DNA of 64,000 nt. Source: Kushneria phosphatilytica. GTDB taxonomy: Bacteria > Pseudomonadota > Gammaproteobacteria > Pseudomonadales > Halomonadaceae. The notes under the pieces were generated by a model. That model was not told the origin of the DNA and did no database searches. It saw only the letters and a program-made list of their open reading frames with translations. Location: contig NZ_CP043420.1 in assembly GCF_008247605.1 (NCBI RefSeq), forward strand, positions 806,001 through 870,000, given 5' to 3'. Made by a program: the position numbers and the translations under genes. Of the stretch, positions 7,045 to 18,200 are shown one piece after another. Each line of letters starts with the position of its first letter. Within the stretch, counting starts at the first letter, position 1.

Positions 7045-9477
7045 GTGGCATTGATGAAGCTTTCAAGGTGGCTGCGCGTGCTGCCGTTCATCATGCTGTT
7101 GGCATTGATGATGCCGACCGCTCACGCTGCCTCCAGCGACGCATCGTCCGCTGAACAGCAGGCGCAACAGACCCCCTATGCCACACTGGCTGACATGCTC
7201 GAAAATGAGCAGACGCGACAACAGCTGATCGATCAGCTCAGGCAGCTGGCAACACAACAGTCCGATTCGGCTGCCGGAGAATCTTCCGAAAGTGCACCGC
7301 CTGCCGAGTCGCAGAAAACGTCGGCGGATACGTCAGCCGAAGCGATGTCATTACCGCGTCAGGTGGCCAGCATTACGCAGTCATTTGCCGAGAATGTTGG
7401 CTCGATGGTGACCGGCGCCATTGCCGCTATTGGCTCGCTGGGCAGTAGTTCGGCCGTCTCAAGTGAGCCGGCATTCGATATGAGTGCGTTTCTGGGTGCA
7501 CTGTTCGAATTTGCGCTGGTAGTGGTTGGTACTGTCGTTGCCTTTTTCATTCTTCGTCGATTGGCCAGTCCTCTGTTTGCCCGGGCAGGCCATTGGGTAC
7601 AGCGTGATGATGGGCCTTCCTACCTGCTCAAGCGCACCGTCGCCATCGTATTGTCCCTGTTACTGGATGTTGTGGTCATTCTGCTGGCCTGTGTGGTGGG
7701 TTATGCCATCGGTCTGTTTGGTGCCGGCGATCAGGGCAGTATCGCCACCCGGCAGTCACTTTTCATCAATGCCTTTGCCATTATCGAAATCGTCAAGGCA
7801 CTGATTCGAATGGTATTCGCGGCCCGCTATGAAGGGCTGCGCCCCTTTGCCATGTCCGCCGAAGTAGCACGCTACTGGAATACGCGCCTGGCGCTGTTGG
7901 TAGGGTTTATCGGTTATGGTCTGATGGTTGCCGTACCGATCATCAATAATTCGGTTTCCCTGGCGCTGGGGCAGTTCGCCAGTCTGGTTATCATGGTGCT
8001 GGCATGGTGTTATGCCTTGTCGGTGATTCTTTCCAATCGTCGCGATCTGCATGATCGTTTGCTGGAAAGTGCCAAAAATGCGTCGCTCGGTTTCTTTGCC
8101 GTTCTTCAGCGCATTCTGGCCAAGACCTGGCATCTCTGGGCCATTGCCTATTTCACCGTATTGCTGGTGATGTCTCAGGTCGAACCTGAACAGGCGCTGC
8201 CCTATATTGTTCGTGCGACCGTTCAGACCCTGCTGGCTTTCGCCATCGGCGGTATCGTTTCTGCTCTACTGACACGGTTGATCGGTCAGCGTGTGATGCT
8301 GCCGGAGAACATGCGCAGCCGGTTACCGCTGCTCGAAAAACGACTCAATGCTTATGTGCCCAATGCCCTCAAGGTGATTCGGGTCATTCTGCTGGTGATC
8401 GTGGCACTGGTGGTGCTGGATGCCTGGCGGGTATTCGATCTGACGGGGTGGCTCGCTTCCGAGGCGGGCATCAATACTGTTGCCATGATCGTTCACGTGG
8501 CCATTATCCTGCTGATCTCGGCGCTGATCTGGGTCACTCTGGCCAGCGTCATCGAGCATCGCCTGAGCCCGGAAACCGGTGGTGGCGAGCCCAGCGCTCG
8601 CGAGAAGACCCTGCTTTCGCTGTTTCGTAACGCCATTGCCATCGCCATCGTGACGCTTACGGTCATGATTGTGCTGTCGCAGATCGGCATCAATATCGGC
8701 CCGCTGATTGCCGGTGCCGGTGTACTGGGTCTGGCCATCGGTTTCGGTGCACAGAAACTGGTCCAGGATGTCATCACCGGGGTTTTCATCCAGCTTGAAA
8801 ATGCCATGAATACCGGCGATGTCGTCACGGCTGGTGGTGTAGTCGGTACGGCCGAACGTCTGACCATTCGCTCGGTCGGTATTCGCGACCTGTCAGGGAC
8901 CTATCATGTGGTGCCATTCTCTTCGGTGGATGTGGTCTCCAATTACATGCGTGATTTTGCCTACCATGTGGGCGAATACGGGATCGCTTATCGGGAGAAT
9001 GTTGATTACGCCATTGAGCAGCTTCACAAGGCATTTGAGGCACTCAAGGCCGATGAGAACCTGGCGCCCAATATTCTCGAGGATATGACGGTGCCCGGTG
9101 TGGTCGCACTGGCTGATAGTTCGGTCAATATCCGCATCATGATCAAATGTGCCCCGGGTACCCAGTGGGGTATCGGACGAGCCTTCAACAAGCTGGTCAA
9201 GGAGCACTTCGACGCGGCTGGTATCGAGATTCCATTCCCGCATACCACACTCTACTTCGGGCAGGATAAAAATGGCGGCGCCCCTCCGGCCAACATTCAT
9301 GTGCTCGATGGCTATGAAGTGTTGGAAGGCCAGGCCAGTGCTGCTGGTCAAACGCCCGCGGGCAAGGCAAGTCCTGCTCCCGGTGCAAGTACCTCGAGCC
9401 GGAAGGAGGATGACGGCGATCGAGAGCGTCTGCCCGATAGCGATGAAGTGGATGGCTCGGATGACGGTGGGCGCTGA
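7045..9477 (+). CDS. Large MscS-family mechanosensitive channel (YbiO-like)
   Basis: 810 residues. A signal peptide (about 1-28, ending AHAAS) is followed by a Gln/Ser-rich periplasmic region to about 150. Many membrane helices follow, then the MscS core: the pore-lining helix in GPLIAGAGVLGLAIGFGAQK, the beta domain with IQLENAMNTGDVV, and a cytoplasmic alpha-beta domain. The size and layout match the E. coli YbiO group. It should open at high membrane tension after osmotic downshock, which fits a halophile carrying an osmolyte importer nearby. The C-terminal tail of about 60 residues is acidic and low-complexity. The GTG start has AAGGGAG seven bases upstream; an ATG at 7054 is an alternative. 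Confidence 0.88.
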   Translation: MALMKLSRWLRVLPFIMLLALMMPTAHAASSDASSAEQQAQQTPYATLADMLENEQTRQQLIDQLRQLATQQSDSAAGESSESAPPAESQKTSADTSAEAMSLPRQVASITQSFAENVGSMVTGAIAAIGSLGSSSAVSSEPAFDMSAFLGALFEFALVVVGTVVAFFILRRLASPLFARAGHWVQRDDGPSYLLKRTVAIVLSLLLDVVVILLACVVGYAIGLFGAGDQGSIATRQSLFINAFAIIEIVKALIRMVFAARYEGLRPFAMSAEVARYWNTRLALLVGFIGYGLMVAVPIINNSVSLALGQFASLVIMVLAWCYALSVILSNRRDLHDRLLESAKNASLGFFAVLQRILAKTWHLWAIAYFTVLLVMSQVEPEQALPYIVRATVQTLLAFAIGGIVSALLTRLIGQRVMLPENMRSRLPLLEKRLNAYVPNALKVIRVILLVIVALVVLDAWRVFDLTGWLASEAGINTVAMIVHVAIILLISALIWVTLASVIEHRLSPETGGGEPSAREKTLLSLFRNAIAIAIVTLTVMIVLSQIGINIGPLIAGAGVLGLAIGFGAQKLVQDVITGVFIQLENAMNTGDVVTAGGVVGTAERLTIRSVGIRDLSGTYHVVPFSSVDVVSNYMRDFAYHVGEYGIAYRENVDYAIEQLHKAFEALKADENLAPNILEDMTVPGVVALADSSVNIRIMIKCAPGTQWGIGRAFNKLVKEHFDAAGIEIPFPHTTLYFGQDKNGGAPPANIHVLDGYEVLEGQASAAGQTPAGKASPAPGASTSSRKEDDGDRERLPDSDEVDGSDDGGR

Positions 9478-9502
9478 TAGCCCGATTCGGAAGCTGTCAT
9501 GC

Positions 9503-9522
9503 GGGGCGCCTTCGGGCGCCCC
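9503..9522. terminator. Hairpin between the convergent mscS-like gene and DUF7079-like gene
   Basis: GGGGCGCC-TTCG-GGCGCCCC: an 8-bp GC stem with a UUCG loop, placed exactly between two convergent stops. It lacks a clear T-run on either strand, so termination is likely but not certain. Confidence 0.55.
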
Positions 9523-9523
9523 G

Positions 9524-9928
9524 TTATCGTTGAGGGGGGTTGGCACCATCGGGAGAGGGCATGAATACGCGGTCCATCAGATATTGCCAACGGTGACGGG
9601 TCATGGTGGTGGTCAGGCCTGATAAAAGCCACCAGAATCGTCTCTTCCATGGAGAGAGGCGCAGATTGTGACGCATCAGAGCGTGCAGTAGCGGTTCTTC
9701 CTCAAAATCGCGCCAGTTGCCCGCCATCGAGGCCTGGTAGCGTGCCAGCACGGGTGCCAGCTCAATCCGATAAATTTCCTCCAGGGTTGGTCGATCGAGG
9801 GCAAGACGGTTGATCTCCACTATCATGCGCTGGTAGTGATGCTCGACCGGCTCGCGATCAAGCCAGAGCGGCGCCAGGGCAGTCCAGACATGACGGCGAT
9901 GATCGAGCAGTGCCTGAGCGTTGGTCAT
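9524..9928 (-). CDS. Uncharacterised protein, DUF7079-like
   Basis: 134 residues, no signal peptide or membrane helix. RRHVWTALAPLWLDRE near the N-terminus, then TLEEIYRIELAPVLARYQ and GNWRDFE, recall the DUF7079 pattern (RR-x-WxALSxLFLDTE, LEEIxxxEVxPVL, GEWxGF); this match is from memory. The C-terminal part is basic and Trp/Arg-rich. Its function is unknown. It is a single gene between convergent mscS and divergent fabV. Confidence 0.6.
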   Translation of the reverse strand: MTNAQALLDHRRHVWTALAPLWLDREPVEHHYQRMIVEINRLALDRPTLEEIYRIELAPVLARYQASMAGNWRDFEEEPLLHALMRHNLRLSPWKRRFWWLLSGLTTTMTRHRWQYLMDRVFMPSPDGANPPQR

Positions 9929-10091
9929 GACGGTACTCCATTCATCCCGAAGGTCGTGTTCGGCGAGATGCGACGAGTGTCCTGGTGAGGAAGGGCGGAC
10001 AGTACGAGCTGCTGTCGTTAAAATACCGTCCAGTGATGGCAGTTCACAATGAATTGCCGCCCCATTTCGTCAGTCAGAGTCGAGGTTTTGC

Positions 10092-11294
10092 GTGGTCATA
10101 CATCCCAAGGTTCGCGGTTTCATCTGTACCACTACCCATCCGGTGGGTTGCGATCGCAATGTGCTTGAGCAGATTGAAGCTACTCGAGCACGTGGCGTTG
10201 AATCCGATGGTCCTCGCAAGGTGCTGGTCATTGGCGCTTCGAGTGGTTATGGCCTGGCAGCACGTGTTACCGCAGCTTTCGGCTATGGCGCAGACACCCT
10301 TGGCGTGTTCTTTGAAAAGCCCGGCACCGAAAAAAGACCGGGCACTGCCGGCTGGTACAATTCAGCCGCTTTCGACAAGTATGCCAAACAGGCCGGGCTC
10401 TACAGCCGCTCGATCAACGGTGATGCCTTCTCACATGAGGTGCGTGATCAGGCCGTCGAGATGATTCGTAACGAGATGGGCGGTCAGGTGGATCTGGTGG
10501 TGTATTCACTGGCGTCTCCGGTACGCAAGCTACCCGATAGCGGTGAAGTGAAGCGCTCGGCACTCAAGCCAATTGGCGAGACATACCGTGCCACGGCCGT
10601 GGACACCAACCGTGATCAGATTATCGAAGCCGAAGTCGAGCCGGCTACTCAGGAAGAGATCGATAGCACTGTTACCGTGATGGGCGGTGAAGACTGGGAG
10701 CTCTGGATCGATGCGCTCGATCAGGCCGGCGTACTGGCCGAAGGCGCGAAATCGGTGGCGTTCAGCTATATCGGTACCGAAATTACCTGGCCGATTTACT
10801 GGCATGGTGCGCTGGGCAAGGCGAAGGAAGATCTGGACCGCGCCGCAGGTGAGATTGACCAGCGCCTTCGCCAGAAGGGAGGCCATGCCAATGTGGCCGT
10901 ACTCAAGTCCGTGGTGACTCAGGCCAGTGCTGCCATTCCGGTCATGCCGCTTTATATCTCGATGGTCTATCGAATCATGAAGGAGCAGGGGCTGCATGAA
11001 GGTACCATCGATCAGCTCAACCGCCTCTATCGTGAGCGACTTTATACCAGCGCTCCGGTCGATACCGATGAAGCCGGGCGATTGCGAGTCGATGATCGTG
11101 AGCTGCGCGAGGATGTGCAACAGGCCTGTCAGGATCTCTGGCCCCGTGTGACCAGCGATAATCTGTTTGAGCTGACCGATTACGCCGAATATAAACGAGA
11201 GTTCCTCAAGCTCTTTGGTTTCGGTCGTGATGATGTCGACTACGATGCTGATGTCGATCCCCGGGTCGAGTTCGACGTGGTTGATATGACCTGA
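10092..11294 (+). CDS. fabV: Trans-2-enoyl-ACP/CoA reductase FabV
   Basis: 400 residues, full length for FabV. It opens [19 protein letters not shown] with a GTG start; a nucleotide-binding stretch [15 protein letters not shown] follows. The catalytic Tyr-x8-Lys pair is Tyr236 and Lys245 in [13 protein letters not shown], matching the family spacing. It catalyses the NADH-dependent last step of each fatty acid elongation cycle. FabV enzymes are naturally much less sensitive to triclosan than FabI. The downstream lipoprotein gene starts 22 bases later and may be co-transcribed. Confidence 0.95.
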   Translation: MVIHPKVRGFICTTTHPVGCDRNVLEQIEATRARGVESDGPRKVLVIGASSGYGLAARVTAAFGYGADTLGVFFEKPGTEKRPGTAGWYNSAAFDKYAKQAGLYSRSINGDAFSHEVRDQAVEMIRNEMGGQVDLVVYSLASPVRKLPDSGEVKRSALKPIGETYRATAVDTNRDQIIEAEVEPATQEEIDSTVTVMGGEDWELWIDALDQAGVLAEGAKSVAFSYIGTEITWPIYWHGALGKAKEDLDRAAGEIDQRLRQKGGHANVAVLKSVVTQASAAIPVMPLYISMVYRIMKEQGLHEGTIDQLNRLYRERLYTSAPVDTDEAGRLRVDDRELREDVQQACQDLWPRVTSDNLFELTDYAEYKREFLKLFGFGRDDVDYDADVDPRVEFDVVDMT

Positions 11295-11316
11295 GAAGCC
11301 GATTTCGGGAGCTCGA

Positions 11317-11964
11317 ATGCGTCAACTGAATCTGTCGTCGAGTCTGCTGTGCATGGTGCTACTGCTGGGTGGCTGTCAGAGCGCCTATTACAGCGCCATG
11401 GAACAGGCCGGCGTGCCTATCCGGACGTTGGTGGTCAATCGGGTTGAAGCGGCCCGGGATGCCCAGCAGGATGCCGGCGATCGATTCTCATCGGCGCTCG
11501 AGCGCTTTCGTAGCGTGGTCGATGTCCCCGAAAGCGAACTTTCTCATACCTACGATGCGCTGGCTGACGAGTATGAGGCCAGTCAGCGCGCCGCTCAGGC
11601 CGTACATCAGCGCGTCGATGCCATAGAGGGTGCTACCGATGCCCTGTTTGACGAGTGGGAAGGCGAGCTCGATGAGTATCACAATGCCGACTATCGCCAG
11701 CGCAGTGCTGACGAGCTGAAACAGGCACGCAAGCGCTATGCCGAGATGCTTGATGCCATGCATGCCGCCGAGCAAAGCCTGCAACCAGCGCTTGATCTGA
11801 TGCATGACAACGTGCTGTTCCTCAAGCACAACCTCAACGCTCAGGCCATCGGGGCATTGCAGCCCGAAGTTGAGCGACTCGATGCCCGGGTAGCTCATCT
11901 GCGTCAGCAGATGCGTTCGGCCATCGAACGTTCCAATACCTTTATTTCGACCCTCCCTGAATAG
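11317..11964 (+). CDS. DUF2959 family lipoprotein
   Basis: 215 residues. Lipoprotein signal peptide with lipobox LLGGC (Cys20), then QSAYYSAMEQAGV and VVNRVEAARDAQQDA, which are characteristic of DUF2959. The rest is long and helical, with heptad-like Leu/Ala/Gln content suggesting coiled coils (about 60-210). Function is unknown. It is probably anchored in the outer or inner membrane facing the periplasm; the residues after Cys20 (QS) do not suggest inner-membrane retention. Confidence 0.85.
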   Translation: MRQLNLSSSLLCMVLLLGGCQSAYYSAMEQAGVPIRTLVVNRVEAARDAQQDAGDRFSSALERFRSVVDVPESELSHTYDALADEYEASQRAAQAVHQRVDAIEGATDALFDEWEGELDEYHNADYRQRSADELKQARKRYAEMLDAMHAAEQSLQPALDLMHDNVLFLKHNLNAQAIGALQPEVERLDARVAHLRQQMRSAIERSNTFISTLPE

Positions 11965-11997
11965 TTTTTTCCCTTTCATCCCATCTTGCTGAACCTG

Positions 11998-12023
11998 CCC
12001 CATCTGCCTTTCGGCAGATGGGG
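11998..12023 (+). terminator. Strong hairpin after the DUF2959 gene
   Basis: CCCCATCTGCC (11998-12008) pairs perfectly with GGCAGATGGGG (12013-12023) around TTTC. There is no downstream T-run, so it may be a weak terminator or an mRNA 3'-end stabiliser. It separates the fabV unit from the lap locus. Confidence 0.55.
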
Positions 12024-12261
12024 TATCGCGTCTGATTAGATCCTGTGTACGTAAATAGTGCTTGTGTCTAATCCTTTTTGCTCTTTTGAGTTTGAGAAGA
12101 TGCTCTATAAGGTTCTAGTCTGTTTCAAAAGTTACCTGGTTTTTCAATACGAGGTGAACTGAAACGGAAGCGGCTATTCCGAATTGCCGAGCGGTGCTGG
12201 GCGCGAAAGACCCTGACATCGGAGACCGGAGTACTTCAGACAGGGCAGGAGAAAACAATCA

Positions 12262-15200
12262 ATGGCAGCATCGCTCATTGTCGCTCGCGTAGATGGCATG
12301 CTTCATCAATCGGGCGCTCAGGCTCTGATTGTTCAGGGAACCGTACTCACGCCACCTGCGACTCTGTTGACGTTGAATGGTGCTCGGCTTGTGCTTGCTG
12401 ATGGCACTGTTCTGATGATACCGGCAGGTCAGCCGATGCAGTTGGCGCTGATGGAAGACGGCATGCCCACACTGGCGCTCACCGCCGAGTCCGATATCGC
12501 TGCTTCTGATCCTGATGTCGCTGCACTGCAGCAAGCCATTGCCCAGGGCGAAGACCCCACATTGATTCAGCAGGCACCGGCGGCCGGTATCGCTGCAAAT
12601 GGAGGAGGCAGCGAGGGAGGCAGTCTGGCAGGTGATGGGGGCGCCGGCTCGACGTTTGATATCACGCGAACCGGCCGTGAAGAGCAGACCGCCTATACCT
12701 ATCAGGCCGATTTCACCGGTACATCGCCAACAATAACGGTAACTCCGAACGCCTTTTCCCCAAACGGGGCCGATAACAATACTCCCGTATCCTCCGGTGG
12801 AAGTGTTATTGCTCCGAATGAAGACAACTCCACACCTGCTGGCTCTGTTACCGATAATGGATCGACCGGGGGCGGTAGCACTGCAACAGACCCGACCACC
12901 GGGGCTGATACGCCATCATCGCCGGGCGGGGATAGCTCTCCGGATGTCCCTGCCACCGGTGAGACGTCTGCTGAACCACCCGAGAGTGGCGGCGCTGCGA
13001 CAGACCCGACCACCGGGGCTGGTACGCCACCAGTGCCGAGCGAGGAGAGTGCTCCGGATGTCCCTGCCACCGGTGAGACGCCTGCTGAACCGCCCGAGAG
13101 TGGCGGCGCTGCAACAGACGCGACCACCGGGGCTGGCACGCCATCAGTGCCGAGCGAGGAGAGTGCTCCGGATGTCCCGGCCACCGGTGAGACGCCTGCT
13201 GAACCACCCGCGAGCGGAGGTGCTGCAACAGACCCGACCACCGCGGCTGGTACGCCATCATCGCCGAGCGAGGAGAGCGCTCCTGATGTCCCGGCCACCG
13301 GTGAGACGCCTGCTGAACCAGCCGCGAGTGGAGGCGCTGCAACAGACGCGACCACCGGGGCTGGCACGCCATCATCGCCGAGCGAGGAGAGTGCTCCGGA
13401 GGTCCCGGCCACCGGTGAGACGCCTGCTGCACCACCCGAGAGTGGCGGCGCTGCGACAGACCCGACCACCGGGGCTGGCACGCCATCAGTGCCGAGCGAG
13501 GAGAGTGCTCCGGAGTTGCCGTCCAATGGAGACCCGGTGGCTCAACCGGCATTGAGTATCGCTCTCGATCCTATAGCAGCAGATAACATTGTTAATGCGA
13601 CGGAATCCGTCGAGTCCGTACCGGTTTCGGGGCGAGCCTTCGGTAGTGCCTCTCCGGGCGATACGGTATCCCTGACTATTGGCAATACAACACTGACCAC
13701 CACATTGAGCAGTGATCGTTCATTCTCATTGAACGTTCCTGGCGCTCAACTGGCAAACGATCATGTTGTCACCGCGACAGTGACTCATTTTGCCGAAGGT
13801 GGTGCACTGACTTCGACCGTTTCCAGAGATTATCAGGTTGATATTCAGGCACCTGAGGTCTCGATAACGCTAGCGCCCATCACAGGCGATAATCTGATTA
13901 ATGTGGCAGAAGCTGACGGCCCCATTGCCATTAACGGCTACGTTGGTGGTGATGTTGTGGTAGGCGATACCGTTATCGTTACTATCGGAGCGCAGGCTTT
14001 TACCACTCATGTTATTGATGATCTGTCTTTCAGCATCAATATGCCCGCAGCTGTATTTGTCGATAGTGGCGACCATTCTCTATTGGCCATAGTCAGCAAG
14101 GTGGACGCAGCGGGCAATGTAGGGACTGCAACTGCATCGCAGAACTATTCGGTTCTTACTACGCCACCGGCACTGAATATCCAGCTCGATACCCTGGCCG
14201 GTGACAACATCGTCAACGCTGACGAAGCCAACCAGACCGTTCCGGTCACCGGTATGGTCAGCGGTGAATACGCTGCTGGCGATCTCGTCACCCTGACGGT
14301 CGGCAATCAGACTTATGTCGGTGCCGTGAATGCGGAGGGTACGTTCTCGATCAACGTGCCGGGCAGCCAGCTGGCGCAGAACGGTTCGCTCCAGGCCTTC
14401 GTCAGTCACACCGACGCGGCGGGCAATATTGGTACGGCCAATACGGCAGCCAGCTACGGCGTGGATACCGAGGCGCCGATCGTCACGATCTCGCTGGACG
14501 CTATCGCGGACGATGACGTGCTCAACGCCGCCGAAGCCGGACAGGACGTGGCCATCACCGGCACCGCCGGTGGCGACGCCGTGTCCGGCGATGTGGTTAC
14601 GGTTAATGTCGGTGGTCAGAACTATACCGCCATCGTCGACCAGAACGGTGGGTTCAGCGTTGCCGTCGCCGGCACCATATTGGTGGCGGCCGGTACGGGT
14701 AATGTCTCGGCATCTGTCTCGCACACCGATGCCGCCGGCAACGTGGGTTCGGCAACGACCTCGCGTGACTACAGCGTCGACACCACGCCGCCGGCGCTGA
14801 GCATTCAGCTCGACACTCTCGCCGGCGACAATATCGTCAACGCCGCCGAAGCGGGGCAGGACGTCGCGATTACCGGCACCGCCGGTGGCGACGCCGTGCC
14901 GGGTGACACGGTCACGATTAACGTCGGGGGTCAGAACTATACCGCCATCGTCGACCAGAACGGTGGGTTCAGTGTCTCCGTCGCCGGCTCGGTCCTGGCC
15001 GCAGTTGATGCAGGCAACGTGTCGGCGTCTGTCTCGCATACCGATGCGGCAGGCAACGTCAGTAGCGCCACCACCTCGCGCGACTACAGTATCGACACCA
15101 CGCCGCCTGCGCTGAGCATTCAGCTCGATACGCTGGCCGGTGACGATGTCATCAATGCCGAAGAAGCCGGGCAATCGATCCCGGTGACCGGCACGGTCGG

Positions 15201-18200
15201 CGGCGAATACGTTGCGGGAGATACGGTCACGCTGACGGTGGGCAATCAGACCTACACCGGCGCCGTGAATGCCGACGGCACCTTCTCGATCAACGTGCCC
15301 GGCAGTCAGCTTGCCCAGAACACGTCCCTCAGTGCTACCGTCAGTCACACCGACGCCGCCGGTAATATTGGCTCGGCCAATACGGCGGCCAGTTATGGCG
15401 TCGACACCGATGCTCCAACCGTCACGATCTCGTTGGACACCATCGCGGGCGACAACATCGTCAACGCCGATGAGTCGAATCAGACCATCCCGGTGGCCGG
15501 GTCGGTCAGCGGTGAATACGTCGCGGGCGATACCGTCACCCTGACAGTGGGTGATCAGGTCTACACCGGTGCAATTAATGCGGATGGTCGCTTCTCCGTT
15601 GCAGTCCCCGGCAGCCAGCTGGCGCAGCACGATTCACTCCAGGCGTCCGTCAGTCACACCGACGCGGCAGGCAATGTGGGTTCGGCCAACACCGCGACCA
15701 GCTACTCGGTGGATACCGATGCTCCCGTGGTTTCGATCTCGCTGGATACGATCGCCGGCGACAATGTGCTTAATGCCGCCGAAGCGGGACAGGGCGTGGC
15801 TATCACCGGTCAGGCCGGCGGCGACGCCGCGCCCGGTGACACGATCACGATTAACGTCGGTGGTCAGAGTTACATCACCACCGTGGGTCAGAACGGCACG
15901 TTCAGCGTCGCGGTGCCGGGTAGTGTTCTTGCCGCTACAGGCACCAATACCGTCAGTGCGTCCGTTTCGCATACCGACATCGCCGGTAACGTCGGCAGTG
16001 CCGAGGCCAGTCGCGATTATGCGGTCGATACCACACCGCCGGCGCTGTCGATTGCGCTTGATACCATTGCCGGCGACAACATTATCAATGCTGACGAGTC
16101 GAGCCAGACCATCCCGGTCACTGGATCCGTTTCGGGCGAGTTTGTGGCGGGCGATACCGTCACGTTGACGATCGGCAATCAGAGCTACATCGGCACCGTG
16201 AATGCCGACGGTACGTTCTCGATCAATGTGCCCGGCAGTCAGCTGGCACAGAACAGCTCCATTAGCGCTGCCGTCAGTCACACCGACACCGCGGGCAATA
16301 TCGGCTCGGCCAATACCGCGGCCAGTTACAGCGTCGATACCGACGCACCCTTGGTCACCATCAGTCTCGGTACCATCGCCGGCGATGACGTCATTAACGC
16401 TGCCGAAGCGGAGCAGGATATTGCGATCACCGGCACCGTCGGTGGCGATACCGTGCCGGGTGACACGGTCACGATTAACGTCGGAGGTCAGAACTATACC
16501 GCCATCGTCGACCAGAACGGTGGGTTCAGTGTCTCCGTCGCCGGCTCGGTCCTGGCCGCAGTTGATGCAGGCAACGTGTCGGCGTCTGTCTCGCATACCG
16601 ATGCGGCAGGCAACGTCAGCAGCGCCACCACCTCGCGCGACTACAGTATCGACACCACGCCGCCTGCGCTGAGCATTCAGCTCGACACTCTCGCCGGTGA
16701 CGATGTCATCAATGCCGTGGAAGCCGGGCAGGACATAGCCATCACCGGCCAGGCCGGCGGCGAGGCCGTGCCCGGCGATGCGGTTACGGTTAATGTCGGT
16801 GGTCAGAACTACACCACCACCGTCGGCCCGAACGGCGCGTTCAGCGTTGCGGTGCCGGGCAGTGTGCTTGCCGCTGCGGGCACCAGTACCGTATCGGCTT
16901 CGGTCAGTCATGTTGATGCGGCCGGTAACGTTGGCAGCGCCGATACGACCCGCGATTACATTGTCGACGCTACCGCACCGGCGCTGTCGATCACACTGGA
17001 TACCATTGCCGGTGACAACATCGTCAACGCCGACGAAGCCGGTCAGAGCATTCCTCCGGTCACGGGCGCTGTTTCGGGCGAGTTTGCGGCGGGCGATACC
17101 GTCACCCTGACGGTCGGCGACCAGAACTACACTGGCGCCGTGAATGCCGACGGCACGTTCTCGATTAACGTGCCGGGCTCGCAGCTTGCTGCTAATGGCT
17201 CGGTGCAGGCAGTCATCAGTCACACCGACGCGGCCGGTAATATTGGCTCGGCTAACATCGCGGCCAGCTATAGCGTCGATACCACCGCGCCGATCGTTAC
17301 TATCTCGTTGGATACGATCGCCGGCGACAATATGCTTAATGCCGCCGAAGCGGGACAGGACGTGGCCATCACCGGCCAGGCCGGCGGCGACGCCGCGCCC
17401 GGTGACACGGTCACGATTAACGTCGGTGGTCAGAACTATACCGCCACCGTCGGCCAGAACGGTGCGTTCAGTGTTGTCGTCGCCGGTGCGGTACTGGCGG
17501 CGGCCGGAACCAACAGCGTCTCGGCGTCTGTCTCGCATACCGATGTGGCGGGCAACGTCGGCAGTGCCACGACCAGCCATGACTATGCGGTGGATACCAC
17601 ACCACCGGCGCTGAATATCCAGCTCGATACCCTGGCCGGTGACAACATCGTCAACGCTGACGAAGCCAACCAGACCATTCCGGTGACCGGGTCGGTCGTC
17701 GGCGAATACGCCGCCGGCGATCTCGTTACCCTGACGGTGGGCGATCAGGTCTACACCGGTGCGGTCAACGCCGATGGCAGCTTCGCGATCAATGTGCCCG
17801 GCAGTCAGCTGGCACAGAACAGCTCCATTAGCGCTGCCGTCAGTCACACCGACGCCGCGGGCAATATCGGCTCGGCCAATACCGCGGCCAGTTACAGCGT
17901 CGATACCGACGCGCCCGTGGTCACCATCAGCCTCGACACCATCGCCAGCGATGACTTGCTTAACGCCACGGAAGCTGGTCAGGACGTTGCCATTACCGGT
18001 CAGGCCGGCGGCGATGTGGTGGCAACCGACACGGTCACTATCTCGGTAGGTGAGCAGAGCTACACCACGGTGGTGGGCCAGAACGGTGCGTTCAGTGTTG
18101 TCGTCGCCGGTGCGGTAATGGCGGCGGCCGGAACCAACAGCGTCTCGGCGTCTGTCTCGCATACCGATGTGGCGGGCAACGTCGGCAGTGCCACGACCAG

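Noticed and set aside
12092..12111. TTGAGT and TATAAG before lapA as a promoter
   Set aside because: The spacing is about 14 bases, too short; no convincing sigma-70 or sigma-54 site was found before lapA.
12702..13526. Minus-strand 274-codon Ala/Ser/Pro-rich frame opposite the 114-base repeats
   Set aside because: An artefact of the in-frame repeat on the other strand; low complexity and no start signal.
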